21,842 nt of DNA from JBBQZO01 sp038207625 (GTDB taxonomy: Bacteria; Pseudomonadota; Gammaproteobacteria; Burkholderiales; Burkholderiaceae_D), in contig JBBQZO010000056.1 in assembly GCA_038207625.1 (NCBI GenBank), forward strand, positions 1 to 21,842, written 5' to 3'. Of the stretch, positions 7,706 through 16,244 are shown piece by piece; within the stretch, counting starts at the first letter, position 1, and every line of letters starts with the position of its first letter. The notes under the pieces are model-generated. The model was not told where the DNA came from and searched no databases. It worked only from the letters and a program-made list of their open reading frames with translations. Position numbers and translations under genes: made by a program.

Positions 7706-8578
7706 TCAGGCGCGCCGGTGGCGCGACAGTTTGCCAGCCTTGTGGCGGCGGCCCGAGGCGACCCGGATCACCGGCTCGTCGTCGCCGGCCATGAAGCGGC
7801 GGATATGCAGCGCGTCCATCACGCGCGTCGAGGTGGCGCGCGCGTTGAGCAACACCAGCGTGGCGTTCTTGCCGGCCGACTTGATGCGCATGATCAGGCA
7901 GCGTCCGGCTTCTTCGGTAAAGCCGGTCTTCGACAGGCCGATTTCCCAGCCCTTGGCGCCCACCAAACGATTGGTGTTGTGATACTCGACGCTGCGCCCG
8001 TTGATCTTGATGATGTCTTTGGTGTCGGTGGTGATGCGGGTGATTTCCGGGTAGGCGCTGGCGGCCACGGCCATCTTGATCAGGTCGGAGGCGGTCGACT
8101 TGTTGTTCGGCGACAGGCCGGTCGGCTCCTCGATCACGGTCTGGGTCATGCCCAGCGCCTTGATTTTGGCGTTCACGGCGGCATAAAACGCCACCGGACC
8201 GCCTTCGTAGGTGCGCGCCAGCGAGGCCGCGGCGCGATTGTCGGAAGACATCAATGCCAGTTGCAGCACGTCGCGCCGGCTGATCGTCGCGCCCACCGGC
8301 ACGCGCGAGGTGCTGTGCTTGAGCATGTCGACATCGACCTTGTCGATGCTAATCGGCGCGTCCATGTCCGGTTTGGCGTCGAGCACCACCATCGCCGTCA
8401 TCAGCTTGGTCAGCGAGGCGATCGGCACGATCGCATTGGAGTTCTTTTCGAGTAATATTTTCCCGGTACCATCTTCAACGACGAGCACGGACTGCGAGCC
8501 GAACGGCAGGGGGGCAGCAGCAAACGCGCTGGCAGCGCCGGCGGAGAGCAGGAAAGCGGCAATAAAAGTTTTGATCAT
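7706..8578 (-). CDS. pbpG: D-alanyl-D-alanine endopeptidase, PBP7 type (serine penicillin-binding protein, S11 family)
   Basis: This is a periplasmic low-molecular-weight penicillin-binding protein that cuts D-Ala-mDAP cross-links in peptidoglycan. The start is the ATG at 8578, because it opens directly into a signal peptide (MIKTF, hydrophobic core, AFA/AAP cleavage region near residues 20-22). An ATG 66 bases further upstream would place 22 non-signal residues in front. No clear Shine-Dalgarno sequence is seen. The three penicillin-binding motifs are intact: S55-L-T-K58 (within PIASLTKLMTAMVVLDA, very PBP7-like), S112-D-N114 and K217-T-G219. At 290 residues it matches PbpG (about 310) and lacks the C-terminal amphipathic anchor region of DacA/DacC, favouring endopeptidase over carboxypeptidase. 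The basic tail (RRHKAGKLSRHRRA) is a lineage-specific extension. It is transcribed divergently from the GNAT gene. Confidence 0.9.
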   Translation of the reverse strand: MIKTFIAAFLLSAGAASAFAAAPLPFGSQSVLVVEDGTGKILLEKNSNAIVPIASLTKLMTAMVVLDAKPDMDAPISIDKVDVDMLKHSTSRVPVGATISRRDVLQLALMSSDNRAAASLARTYEGGPVAFYAAVNAKIKALGMTQTVIEEPTGLSPNNKSTASDLIKMAVAASAYPEITRITTDTKDIIKINGRSVEYHNTNRLVGAKGWEIGLSKTGFTEEAGRCLIMRIKSAGKNATLVLLNARATSTRVMDALHIRRFMAGDDEPVIRVASGRRHKAGKLSRHRRA

Positions 8579-8900
8579 GGATTCTGGTGTGGATGCAGCC
8601 GGTTCAATGAGGGGCACCACCAAGTGGGGTGCGACGCGCAACATGGAAGGTTTCTATCTATAGGGCAATAGTCACTCTGATGCCCGACAATAACATCAAG
8701 CACCGCCGGTGTCTACGGTGTGCACAGTGAAATTGCCAATTTCGGGAAAATAGGCTGCGCCGCAGCGCATTTGACCAGTTGCGCCGGCGCGCAAATGGGC
8801 GCGCGCCAGCGCAGATGGCGGGGCTTGGTGTATAGTCGCGTCGCGCACTGATGTGGCGGCAACAGGTCTTTCTTTTTATTCAGTTATTTTGTGAGTACCA
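8579..8900. other. Divergent intergenic region between pbpG and the GNAT gene
   Basis: No gene is seen. It contains a perfect inverted repeat GAAATTG-C-CAATTTC (8729-8743), another with arms TTGCGC/GCGCAA (8779-8784 and 8789-8794), and a -10-like TATAGT (8831-8836) oriented toward the GNAT gene without a convincing -35. A T-rich patch (8870-8890) precedes the GNAT start. Control signals for both divergent genes must lie here. Confidence 0.5.
8729..8743. repeat. Perfect 7-bp-arm inverted repeat, candidate operator
   Basis: GAAATTG, one central C, CAATTTC. It is AT-rich against a GC-rich background and lies roughly midway between two divergently transcribed genes, as expected of a dimeric repressor site. 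No regulator can be named. Confidence 0.45.
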
Positions 8901-9431
8901 ATGAGCATGAAGATACGCAGCGCCAGCCTGGACGACGCCGCCGCCGTGTGCGCAATCTTGCGCCGTTCGATTTTGGAATCCTGCGTGGCCGACCACCAAG
9001 GCCAGCCGGAGACGCTGGCCGCCTGGTTGGGCAACAAGACGCCGGAAACCATCGCAGCCTGGTTTGCCGCCCCCAGCAATTTCTCGCTGGTGTTGGAGGA
9101 TGACGGCGTGCCGGTCGGCGTGGCCTTGCTGAATCAGGCTGGCAAGTTATCGCTATGCTATTTGTTGCCCGAAGCGCAAGGCAAGGGCGGCGGCAGTTGC
9201 CTGCTGCGCGGCATCGAGGCGCAGGCGCTGGTGTGGGATATCAGCGTGATCCGGGTCCACAGCACCAAGGGTGCGCACGCCTTCTTTACCCGCCACGGCT
9301 ATATTGACGGCGGCAAGGAAAAGGCTTGCTACGGCGTCGAAACGGACTTCTTCTGGAAAAAGCTCGACGCCGAGGCCCACGCCAAGGCCAGCGCCACCGC
9401 GCGCAAGCGCTTTTGCGGCTGCGGCGGCTGA
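8901..9431 (+). CDS. GNAT-family N-acetyltransferase
   Basis: This is a 176-residue GCN5-related acetyltransferase that would transfer acetyl from acetyl-CoA to an amine; the substrate is unknown. The N-terminus (MKIRSASLDDAAAVCAILRRSI) is the typical beta1-alpha1 opening of the fold. Motif A, binding the CoA pyrophosphate, is LLPEAQGKGGGS with Q93-G-K-G-G-G98 (the Q/RxxGxG/A signature). The later AHAFFTRHGY matches motif B, where a Tyr near this point often acts as general acid. The start at 8901 follows GTGAG at 8891-8895; the in-frame ATG at 8907 is equally possible. The C-terminus carries an Ala/Lys-rich tail ending in a cluster of two Cys among Gly (FCGCGG), unusual for the family. Neighbours give no hint of substrate. 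Confidence 0.85.
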   Translation: MSMKIRSASLDDAAAVCAILRRSILESCVADHQGQPETLAAWLGNKTPETIAAWFAAPSNFSLVLEDDGVPVGVALLNQAGKLSLCYLLPEAQGKGGGSCLLRGIEAQALVWDISVIRVHSTKGAHAFFTRHGYIDGGKEKACYGVETDFFWKKLDAEAHAKASATARKRFCGCGG

Positions 9432-9623
9432 ACCTGGCACGCACCGGGCGCTGATGGCCAGCGCGGTGCCACTGTGGCCGCTCGCGCAAGCGCTTGGCGC
9501 AGCGACGCCAGCGCGCAGTTCAATATGGCCAGGCGCGCATCGGGCGACAGTCGGCCCGCGCTGACCTGTTTGGGCCTGCAAGCAGGCCATTTCCCGCGCG
9601 TTTGTTCGATTGCCGGCGCGCCA

Positions 9624-9651
9624 TGCCAATCGGCCGCCATTGCGCTATAGT
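9624..9651 (+). promoter_or_regulatory. Candidate sigma70 promoter for the M15-like peptidase gene
   Basis: The -10 TATAGT (9646-9651) matches five of six, with TGCCAA (9624-9629) at a 16-base spacing as a weak -35. It lies 30 bases before the ATG at 9681, giving a very short leader. It is the only AT-leaning hexamer in the 249-base gap after the GNAT gene. Confidence 0.4.
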
Positions 9652-9680
9652 GGGCGCCTTGACTTGACGAGTTGTATGCC

Positions 9681-10406
9681 ATGGCTACCCGCAGAGATTT
9701 TCTACACAAAGGCCTGTACCTGTCCACCCTGGGATTGCTGGCCGATCCGCTGGCCGGTTGCGCCGCCGCGCCCGCCCGCACGGCGCCCCATACGGCCGCG
9801 CGTAGCGCCGGCGCGCCGGCCGGGGCAGCTTACCTGCCCAAGCCACCGGTTCAGACTGCGCCCGCGCTGGCCACCGAGATGGAACCGCCCCCCGACATTT
9901 TCGACGCGCAGGCGCTCGATCTCGAGTTCTGGCTCAAGCCGCGCGTGTTGAGCGTGATCCGCCCGGCCAGCGGCGAACGCGCCAAGCTGCTGTACTGGAA
10001 GGATGGCGAGCTGATCGATTCAGCCTACCAGGAACTGTGCCACCTGATGCGCGACGTCAACGGCAAGGCCACCGCGCCGATCGACCCGAAGTTGTTCGAA
10101 ACCCTGTGGGGCACCCAGGCCTTCGTGGCCCGCTATGGCATCGAGCAGCCGCTTGAGATTTTGTCGGGCTACCGCACCTTGGCGTCGAACACCCGCCTGA
10201 TCGAGCAGGGCGTGCCGGCCGCGCGCCAGTCGCTGCATATCGATGGCAAGGCGGCCGATATCCGCATTGCCAATCTGAACCCGGAAGTGCTGGGCGGACT
10301 GGTCAAGAGTTTTCGCCAGGGCGGGGTTGGTTTCTATTACCGCGCCGGCCCCAAAGGCGGCTGGATCCACGCCGACACGGGCCTCAAGCGCAGCTGGAAA
10401 GGCTGA
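9681..10406 (+). CDS. YcbK-like M15 (DUF882) peptidase, Tat-exported, possible lipoprotein
   Basis: This is a zinc peptidase-like protein of the DUF882/M15A group (E. coli YcbK/MepK relatives act on peptidoglycan peptides in the periplasm). It is 241 residues from the ATG at 9681; a TTG three codons upstream is in frame but has no support. The N-terminus has a twin-arginine signal, T-R-R-D-F-L-H-K (residues 3-10), then a hydrophobic stretch ending in a lipobox L24-A-G-C27. The Pro/Ala-rich segment 28-60 would be a tether. Zinc ligands are visible as SLHIDGKAAD (H186, D193) and WIHADTG (H230, with D232), plus GGVGFYYR just before, all as in YcbK. The combination of Tat motif and lipobox suggests a folded, membrane-anchored murein enzyme. 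The nearby PBP7 endopeptidase gives a cell-wall context. Confidence 0.87.
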   Translation: MATRRDFLHKGLYLSTLGLLADPLAGCAAAPARTAPHTAARSAGAPAGAAYLPKPPVQTAPALATEMEPPPDIFDAQALDLEFWLKPRVLSVIRPASGERAKLLYWKDGELIDSAYQELCHLMRDVNGKATAPIDPKLFETLWGTQAFVARYGIEQPLEILSGYRTLASNTRLIEQGVPAARQSLHIDGKAADIRIANLNPEVLGGLVKSFRQGGVGFYYRAGPKGGWIHADTGLKRSWKG

Positions 10407-10520
10407 GCGACGGCGCGGCGCCGCGAAACGGGGCGACCGTGGCCTCTGGGGGCGCGTTGGCACTGTGCGCTCTGGGGCTGCAGGCCTGGCAGAATCTACC
10501 TGTTGCCAGATCTGCAAACC

Positions 10521-10526
10521 TATAAT
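10521..10526 (+). promoter_or_regulatory. Perfect -10 box upstream of the hybrid kinase gene
   Basis: TATAAT at 10521-10526 is a perfect consensus -10 within a 205-base gap. No good -35 lies 16-18 bases upstream, so an activator may be needed. The transcript would begin near 10533 and carry a 16-bp perfect palindrome GCGCACCCGGGTGCGC (10552-10567) in its leader, ahead of the GTG start at 10612. Confidence 0.45.
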
Positions 10527-10611
10527 CGATCACGAGACGATGCCGCTGGCGGCGCACCCGGGTGCGCGCGGCGGCGCGCCATTTCGCCCAGTACGTTTCA
10601 GGAGATGCGTC

Positions 10612-13600
10612 GTGCCCCTCATCGATCCCGGTCGGCTTGCCAGAGGCGATACGCGCCGCGCCGTTGGCGCCGCGGCCGTGTCGCTGGCATTGCTGGCGGC
10701 GAGCGTGTGGCAGCTCGGCGTGCGCGAACGGGACAGCCAGTTACGCAAGCTCGAGAACCGGCTGGTGGCGCGGGTGGGCGCGAACGCTGACGTACTGAGG
10801 CGCCAGATCGAGGACGTGCGCCGTGACGTGCAGTTTCTGGCCAGCGTGCCGCCGGTCGATGGACTGGTGCGCGCCACCACCAACGCCGGCTATGACGCGC
10901 CGGAACGGACCACGCGCGCGCAGTGGATGCGCCGGCTTGAATCGATCTTCCGCAATTATGCGCTGGCCAATCCCGATATTTTTCAGGTGCGCCTGATCGG
11001 CGTGGCCGACGGCGGGCGCGAACTGCTGCGCGTTGAACGCGTGGCCGGCAAGATCGTGACGGCCAGCCCCGGCCAGTTGCAGGCACAGGGCGGGGACGCG
11101 GATTTTCAGGCGGCCGTTCGGCTGCCAGCCGGGCGCACCGATGTCTCCGATATCACGCTGTATCGCGAGCGCGGCCAGCTTGCGCGGCCCTACCGGCCGA
11201 CCTTGCGGGTGGCCACGCCGGTGATTGCGCCGGACGGGCAGGTGTTCGGCGCGCTGGTCATCCATTTTGACGCCAGTGTCGTGCTGGCGCCCTTGCGCGC
11301 CAACCTTCCTCTGGATTTTCAAGCCTTCCTGACCAACGCCGAGGGCGATTTTTTGCTGCATCCCGATCCCGCGCGCGAGTTCGGTGTCGAGTTGGGGCGG
11401 CGCTGGCGCTGGAACGATCAATTCCACTTGCTGGCGCAGGATGGCACGCGCCAGCTGCGCCGTTACGCGCTGGCCGGCGGCGGCGACGTCTACGCGCTAA
11501 GCAAGACGGTGGCGCTCGACGCGGGCCCGCCCGCGCGCGCGCTCGGTGTCACGCTGGCCGTTGATGCGGCGTCGATCGAACGGGCGGTGCTGCAATTGCG
11601 GCTGGGCTTGCTCGCTGCGATGCTGGGCGGCGCCGCGATCGTCGGCGCGGCAGGCTGGCTGTATTCGCGCCAGCGGCGCCAGATCTGGGCCCATCAGGCC
11701 ACCTTGTCGGCCATCGTCGAGAGTGCGCACGATGCGATCATCGGCCAGTCCCTCGACGGCCTGGTGGTGAGCTGGAATCCGGCGGCCGAACGGATGTTCG
11801 GCTACCAGCGCGCGGCGGCGCTGGGCGCCCGCCTGAGCGCATTGATCGTGCCGCCCGAGGTGGCCGACCAGGCGGCGGCGATGTTGCGCCGCGCCGGCGC
11901 CGGCGAGCTGCTGTCCGGGGTGCACCTGCGCCTGCGCCAGCGCGCCGGCCAGCTGCTCGACGTGGCGGTGAGCGCGGCGCCGATCCGCGCCAGCGCCGGG
12001 CACGTGGTCGGCATTGCCGTGACGCTGCGCGACGTGGGCGAACAACTGGCGGCCGAGTTGCGCATACACGAGCTCAATGACTCGCTCGAGCGCCAGGTGC
12101 GCGAGCGCACCGCTCAGGTCGAGACCTACGCGATGCTGCAGCACGCCATCCTGGCCGACGCCGGCTATGCGATCATCGTCACCGATGCGGCCGGCTTGAT
12201 CCGGCTGTTCAACCCGGCCGCCGAACGCATGCTCGGCTACAGTGCCGACGAGGTGCTGGGCTTGCACACCCCGACCATGCTGCTTGACCCGGCCGAGCTG
12301 CAGGCCTACGCGGCGGCCCGCGCACGGCAGCTGGGCGAACCCGTGGCAGCGGGCTTTGACGCGTTCGTGGCGCTGGCCCGGCGCGACCTGGACAATGAAG
12401 CCGAGTGGACCTGCATGCGCAAGGACGGCAGCCACTTTCCGATGTTGCTGTCGATTCGGGCCCTGCGCGCCAGCGACGCCAGCGTCGAGGGCTATCTCGG
12501 CATTGGCTCGGACGTGTCGGTGCGCAAGCAGGATCGGCGTTTGCTGATGGCCGCGCTGGACCAGCTGCAGAACGCGGCCGATGTGGCCGAGCTGGGTATC
12601 TGGACCTGGAACCTGGCCGACAACACGCTGGTGTGGAATGCGCGCATGTACCAGTTCTATGACGTGGCGCCGCCGCTGCACGGCGGCAGCATCGACTACC
12701 AGAGCTGGCGCGAGCGCGTGCATCCGGACGATGTCACGGCGACCGAGGCCGCGCTGGCGGGGGCAGTGGCCGGCAGCGCCGTGTATGACCCGGTGTTTCG
12801 CGTGCGCCAGCGCGACGCAAGCTGGCGGGTGATCCAGGCCGCCGCCACGGTCGAACGCGACGACAAGGGCAAGGCGCTGCGCGTGATGGGCATCAACCGC
12901 GACATCACGGCGCAGCGCGAAGTGGAGCAGGCGATGCGTGTGGCCACCGCGGCGGCCCAGAGCGCCAACCGCGCCAAGTCCGAATTCCTGGCCAATATGA
13001 GCCACGAGATCCGCTCGCCGATGAACGCCGTGCTGGGCATGCTGACGCTGCTCAAGCAGACCGCCCTGGCGCCGCGCCAGCTTGACTACGCCAACAAGGC
13101 CGAGGGGGCCGGCCAGGCATTGCTGGCGATCCTCAACGACATCCTCGATTTTTCGCGTGTCGAGGCGGGCAAGATGGCGCTCGATCCGCACCCGTTCAGC
13201 CTCGACAAGCTGCTGCGCGAGGTGGCCGTGATCCTGTCGGCCCAGCTGCGCGGCAAGGATATCGACCTGCTCTACCAGGTTGATCCGGCGCTGCCCGACT
13301 GGCTGGTGGGCGATCCGATGCGGCTGCAGCAGGTGCTGATCAACCTGGCCGGGAATGCGCTCAAATTCACCCGCCAGGGCGAAGTGGTGGTGTCGGTGCG
13401 CCTGCTGGGCAGCGAGCAGGGCGGGGCGGTCGCGTTCGAGCCTGACGCCTTGCGGCTCGGTTTCGCGGTGCGCGACAGCGGCATCGGCATCTCGCCCGAG
13501 CAGTGTTTGCACATCTTCGACGGTTTTTCGCAGGCCGAGGCGTCCACCGCGCGGCGCTACGGCGGCTCCGGCCTGGGGCTGGCGATCAGCCAGCGCCTGG

Positions 13601-15258
13601 TGCGCCTGATGGGTGGCACACTAAGCGTCGAAAGCGTGGTGGGGCGCGGCAGCATCTTCAGCTTCGAGCTCAGGTGCCGGCGCGCGCCGGCTACGCCCGC
13701 GCGGGCGCGCCGCCCGGAACCGAGCTTGCGCGCGCTGAACTGTCTGGTGGTGGACGACCACGATTTTGCACGGGCGCTGATGGTCGACATGCTCACCTGT
13801 TTCGGCTGGCAGGCGACGGCGGCGGCCAGCGGCGCCGATGCGCTGGCGCTGCTCGGACAGGCCGACGGGGCGCGCTTCGACGCCATCTTTATCGACTGGC
13901 GCATGCCCGATATGGACGGCTGGGAGACCAGCGCGCGCATCCGCGCCTTGCTGCCCCGCGCGGCGATGCCTTTGATTTTCATGATCACCGGGCATGGCCA
14001 GGAAGTGCTGAGCCAGCGCCACGCGGCGCTGCCGGTGATGTTGGACGGTTTTCTGGTCAAGCCGGTGACCGCCTCGATGCTGCTCGATACGGTGCTCGAT
14101 GCGTTGGCCGACAAGACCGACGCGGGCATGCACGCCGAACTGGTCGTTGACGGCCAGGCGCGTCTGGCGGGGCTGCGCCTGCTGCTGGTGGAGGACAATC
14201 TGATGAATCAGCAGGTGGCCTGCGAACTGCTCAGCCACGAAGGGGCCAGCGTCACCGTCGTCGATGGTGGTCAGGCGGCCATCGAGGCGGTGTGCGGCGG
14301 TGCCGTTGCGCCGTTCGACTGCGTGTTGATGGACGTGCAAATGCCCGACATGGATGGCTACGCCGCCACCCGCGCAATCCGCACGCGCCTCAGCATGACG
14401 AGTTTGCCGATCATCGCGATGACGGCCAACGCCTTGCCGTCCGACCGGGCCGCCGCCCTTGAGGCCGGGATGAATGATCACGTCGGCAAGCCGTTCGACC
14501 TGAGCCGGCTGGTGGTCACCATCCTCGTCCATTGCGCGCGCGCCGCGCCGGGGCAGGATGTCGCGCGCGCCGATGCGCCCGAGGCCCTGCATGCGCCAAC
14601 GCCGGCCGGTCCGCCCGCGCCGACGCCGGCCGGTCCGCCCGCGCACCCTGGCGCGTCGGCCGACCCGCTCGAGCATGGCGCGGCGCTGGCCCGCTTCGGC
14701 GGCAATCTGTCGGTGTACCGTCTCGCGCTGCGCGGCTTTGCGCCCGAACAAGCGCGCCTGCTCGACGCGCTGCCCGCGCGGGCCGACCAACTGACAATGA
14801 CCGAGGCGCGCAAGGTGTTGCACACGCTCAAAGGGCTGGCCGGCACTGTGGGCGCGCACGCGCTGGCCGGGCACGCCGCGCGGCTGGAGCAGGCGCTGTT
14901 GGCCGATGGCTGGGAGCGCCGCTGGGACAGCGAGCGCGCCGCGTTGGCGCGGGCCGCGCAGCAGGCCGGCGCGCGCAGCAGCGAACTCGAGCTTGAGCTG
15001 GGCGCATCCGCGCCGCCCGCCGCGCCCGGCGCTGTGCTCGATGCGCCGATGCTGCGCGCCGCGCTGGCGCAACTGCACACCTTGCTCAGCGCGTCCAATC
15101 TCGATGCGCTGGCGCTGTTTGCGACCGTGCGCAGGGATGTCGATCCCCGTTGGCGCGCGCGTTTTTTCGCACTGGGCGAGGCCATCGATCAATGTGAGTT
15201 CACGCTGGCGGCGCGCCTTTGCAGCGCCTTGCTCGATGCCGATTCCCCGATTCCCTAA
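10612..15258 (+). CDS. Hybrid sensor histidine kinase: Cache-PAS-PAS-PAS-HisKA-HATPase-REC-REC-Hpt
   Basis: This is a 1548-residue membrane phosphorelay kinase. The start is the GTG at 10612, six bases after AGGAGA (10600-10605); the frame is open further upstream, but that part has no RBS and is not protein-like. Order: TM1 (about 17-37), extracytoplasmic double-Cache-like sensor (about 45-325), TM2 (about 330-352), PAS1 (361-480), short coiled coil, PAS2 (511-640), PAS3 (655-775), HisKA with H798 in MSHEIRSPMN, HATPase with N915 (N box), DSGIGI and GGSGLGLAIS, REC1 (D1095 in IDWRMPDMDGW), REC2 (D1241 in MDVQMPDMDGY), and Hpt with H1404 in HTLKGLAG. All phospho-acceptors and the receiver Thr and Lys are intact, so a His-Asp-His-Asp relay is possible. 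The next gene, 15 bases on, is a REC-GGDEF protein and the obvious output. The ligand is unknown. Confidence 0.93.
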   Translation: MPLIDPGRLARGDTRRAVGAAAVSLALLAASVWQLGVRERDSQLRKLENRLVARVGANADVLRRQIEDVRRDVQFLASVPPVDGLVRATTNAGYDAPERTTRAQWMRRLESIFRNYALANPDIFQVRLIGVADGGRELLRVERVAGKIVTASPGQLQAQGGDADFQAAVRLPAGRTDVSDITLYRERGQLARPYRPTLRVATPVIAPDGQVFGALVIHFDASVVLAPLRANLPLDFQAFLTNAEGDFLLHPDPAREFGVELGRRWRWNDQFHLLAQDGTRQLRRYALAGGGDVYALSKTVALDAGPPARALGVTLAVDAASIERAVLQLRLGLLAAMLGGAAIVGAAGWLYSRQRRQIWAHQATLSAIVESAHDAIIGQSLDGLVVSWNPAAERMFGYQRAAALGARLSALIVPPEVADQAAAMLRRAGAGELLSGVHLRLRQRAGQLLDVAVSAAPIRASAGHVVGIAVTLRDVGEQLAAELRIHELNDSLERQVRERTAQVETYAMLQHAILADAGYAIIVTDAAGLIRLFNPAAERMLGYSADEVLGLHTPTMLLDPAELQAYAAARARQLGEPVAAGFDAFVALARRDLDNEAEWTCMRKDGSHFPMLLSIRALRASDASVEGYLGIGSDVSVRKQDRRLLMAALDQLQNAADVAELGIWTWNLADNTLVWNARMYQFYDVAPPLHGGSIDYQSWRERVHPDDVTATEAALAGAVAGSAVYDPVFRVRQRDASWRVIQAAATVERDDKGKALRVMGINRDITAQREVEQAMRVATAAAQSANRAKSEFLANMSHEIRSPMNAVLGMLTLLKQTALAPRQLDYANKAEGAGQALLAILNDILDFSRVEAGKMALDPHPFSLDKLLREVAVILSAQLRGKDIDLLYQVDPALPDWLVGDPMRLQQVLINLAGNALKFTRQGEVVVSVRLLGSEQGGAVAFEPDALRLGFAVRDSGIGISPEQCLHIFDGFSQAEASTARRYGGSGLGLAISQRLVRLMGGTLSVESVVGRGSIFSFELRCRRAPATPARARRPEPSLRALNCLVVDDHDFARALMVDMLTCFGWQATAAASGADALALLGQADGARFDAIFIDWRMPDMDGWETSARIRALLPRAAMPLIFMITGHGQEVLSQRHAALPVMLDGFLVKPVTASMLLDTVLDALADKTDAGMHAELVVDGQARLAGLRLLLVEDNLMNQQVACELLSHEGASVTVVDGGQAAIEAVCGGAVAPFDCVLMDVQMPDMDGYAATRAIRTRLSMTSLPIIAMTANALPSDRAAALEAGMNDHVGKPFDLSRLVVTILVHCARAAPGQDVARADAPEALHAPTPAGPPAPTPAGPPAHPGASADPLEHGAALARFGGNLSVYRLALRGFAPEQARLLDALPARADQLTMTEARKVLHTLKGLAGTVGAHALAGHAARLEQALLADGWERRWDSERAALARAAQQAGARSSELELELGASAPPAAPGAVLDAPMLRAALAQLHTLLSASNLDALALFATVRRDVDPRWRARFFALGEAIDQCEFTLAARLCSALLDADSPIP
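14593..14640. repeat. Two 24-bp direct repeats inside the kinase gene (APTPAGPP linker)
   Basis: Units 14593-14616 and 14617-14640 differ at one base and encode APTPAGPP twice. They lie in the Pro/Ala-rich linker between REC2 and Hpt. Copy-number change would keep frame (24 = 8 codons) and alter linker length only. Confidence 0.9.
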
Positions 15259-15273
15259 CTGCCCGCCGAGACG

Positions 15274-16227
15274 ATGAATTCCGCCTTTCCCCTTGCTATC
15301 CGGCGCGCCCGCCTGCTGGTGGTCGATGACCAGCCGGTCAATATCCACTTGATGCACCAGGTGCTCTCGGCCGAGCATGACGTGTTCATGGCCACCAGTG
15401 GCGCGCAGGCGCTCGCGTTCTGCCAGAATTCGCCGCCCGACCTGGTGCTGCTGGACGTCGTCATGCCCGGCATGGACGGACTGACGGTGTGCCGGCGCCT
15501 CAAAGAGCATGCCGATACGGCCGCCATACCGGTCATTTTCGTCAGCGCCGGCCAGCAGCCCGAGGACGAGAACGCGTGCTGGGAAGCCGGCGCGGTGGAC
15601 TTCGTCAACAAGCCGGTCAATCCGCTCACCTTGCGCAAGCGCGTGATGGCCCATGTGCAGCTCAAGTTCCACGTCGATACCTTGCGCGCGCTGGCCTTCG
15701 CAGATGGTCTGACCGGGATCGCCAACCGGCGCTATTTCGACGAGCGGCTCGACAGCGAGTGGCGCCGCTGCGGGCGCAGCGGTGCGCCGCTGGCCTTGCT
15801 GCTGATCGATGTCGACCACTTCAAACGCTACAACGACGAGTACGGCCACCCGGCCGGTGACGACTGCCTGCGCCGCATTGCCACGACGCTGGCGGCCACG
15901 CTGAGCCGACCGTACGACCTGATGGCGCGTTTCGGTGGCGAGGAGTTCGTCTGCCTGTTGCCCGAGACGGCCGGCGACGGGGCGCTGGCGCTGGCGCAAA
16001 AGCTGGAGGGGGCGGTGCGCGCGCTGGCGCTGGAACACCGTGGCTCGGACACGGCGCCGGTGGTGACGGTGAGCATCGGGGTGGCGGCCATGTTACCGCA
16101 GCGCGAGAATGACCCGGCGCTGCTGGTCGGGCAGGCCGATGCGGCCCTGTATCGTGCCAAGCAGCTCGGACGTGGCCGGGCTTACCAGGCCGAGTCGCCT
16201 GCGCACGAACCGGGCAGTCGCGCCTGA
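15274..16227 (+). CDS. Response regulator diguanylate cyclase (REC-GGDEF)
   Basis: This 317-residue cytoplasmic protein would make c-di-GMP from two GTP when phosphorylated. The receiver domain (residues 12-130) has the acidic pair D18-D19, phospho-acceptor D61 in LLDVVMPGMDG, the Ser of FVSAG and K in VNKPVNP. The GGDEF domain starts at FADGLTGIANRRYFD; the active-site motif is G221-G-E-E-F225, and an inhibitory I-site R212-P-Y-D215 lies exactly five residues before it, so product feedback is expected. The architecture is that of WspR. The start ATG at 15274 has a weak GAG upstream. It follows the hybrid kinase by 15 bases, so the two are almost certainly cotranscribed and the kinase or its Hpt is the likely phosphodonor. 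It ends in a non-conserved tail of about 15 residues. Confidence 0.95.
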   Translation: MNSAFPLAIRRARLLVVDDQPVNIHLMHQVLSAEHDVFMATSGAQALAFCQNSPPDLVLLDVVMPGMDGLTVCRRLKEHADTAAIPVIFVSAGQQPEDENACWEAGAVDFVNKPVNPLTLRKRVMAHVQLKFHVDTLRALAFADGLTGIANRRYFDERLDSEWRRCGRSGAPLALLLIDVDHFKRYNDEYGHPAGDDCLRRIATTLAATLSRPYDLMARFGGEEFVCLLPETAGDGALALAQKLEGAVRALALEHRGSDTAPVVTVSIGVAAMLPQRENDPALLVGQADAALYRAKQLGRGRAYQAESPAHEPGSRA

Positions 16228-16244
16228 GTGGCGGCGCGGCGTTT

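Noticed and set aside
7505..8455. Plus-strand open frame overlapping the CaaX gene and running antisense to pbpG
   Set aside because: Composition is typical of an antisense shadow; pbpG on the minus strand has all catalytic motifs.
8707..8716. Ten-base match CGGTGTCTAC shared with the anticodon arm of the tRNA-like gene
   Set aside because: A match of this length is expected by chance in a window this size; no structure surrounds it.
9329..9640. Possible small minus-strand gene in the gap after the GNAT gene (segment RLSPDARLAILNCALASL looks protein-like)
   Set aside because: It would overlap the GNAT 3' end and the promoter of the peptidase gene, has no Shine-Dalgarno sequence, and turns low-complexity past residue 60.
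10327..10611. N-terminal extension of the hybrid kinase frame upstream of 10612
   Set aside because: It overlaps the 3' end of the peptidase gene and lacks an RBS; GTG at 10612 has AGGAGA at ideal distance and opens directly into TM1.
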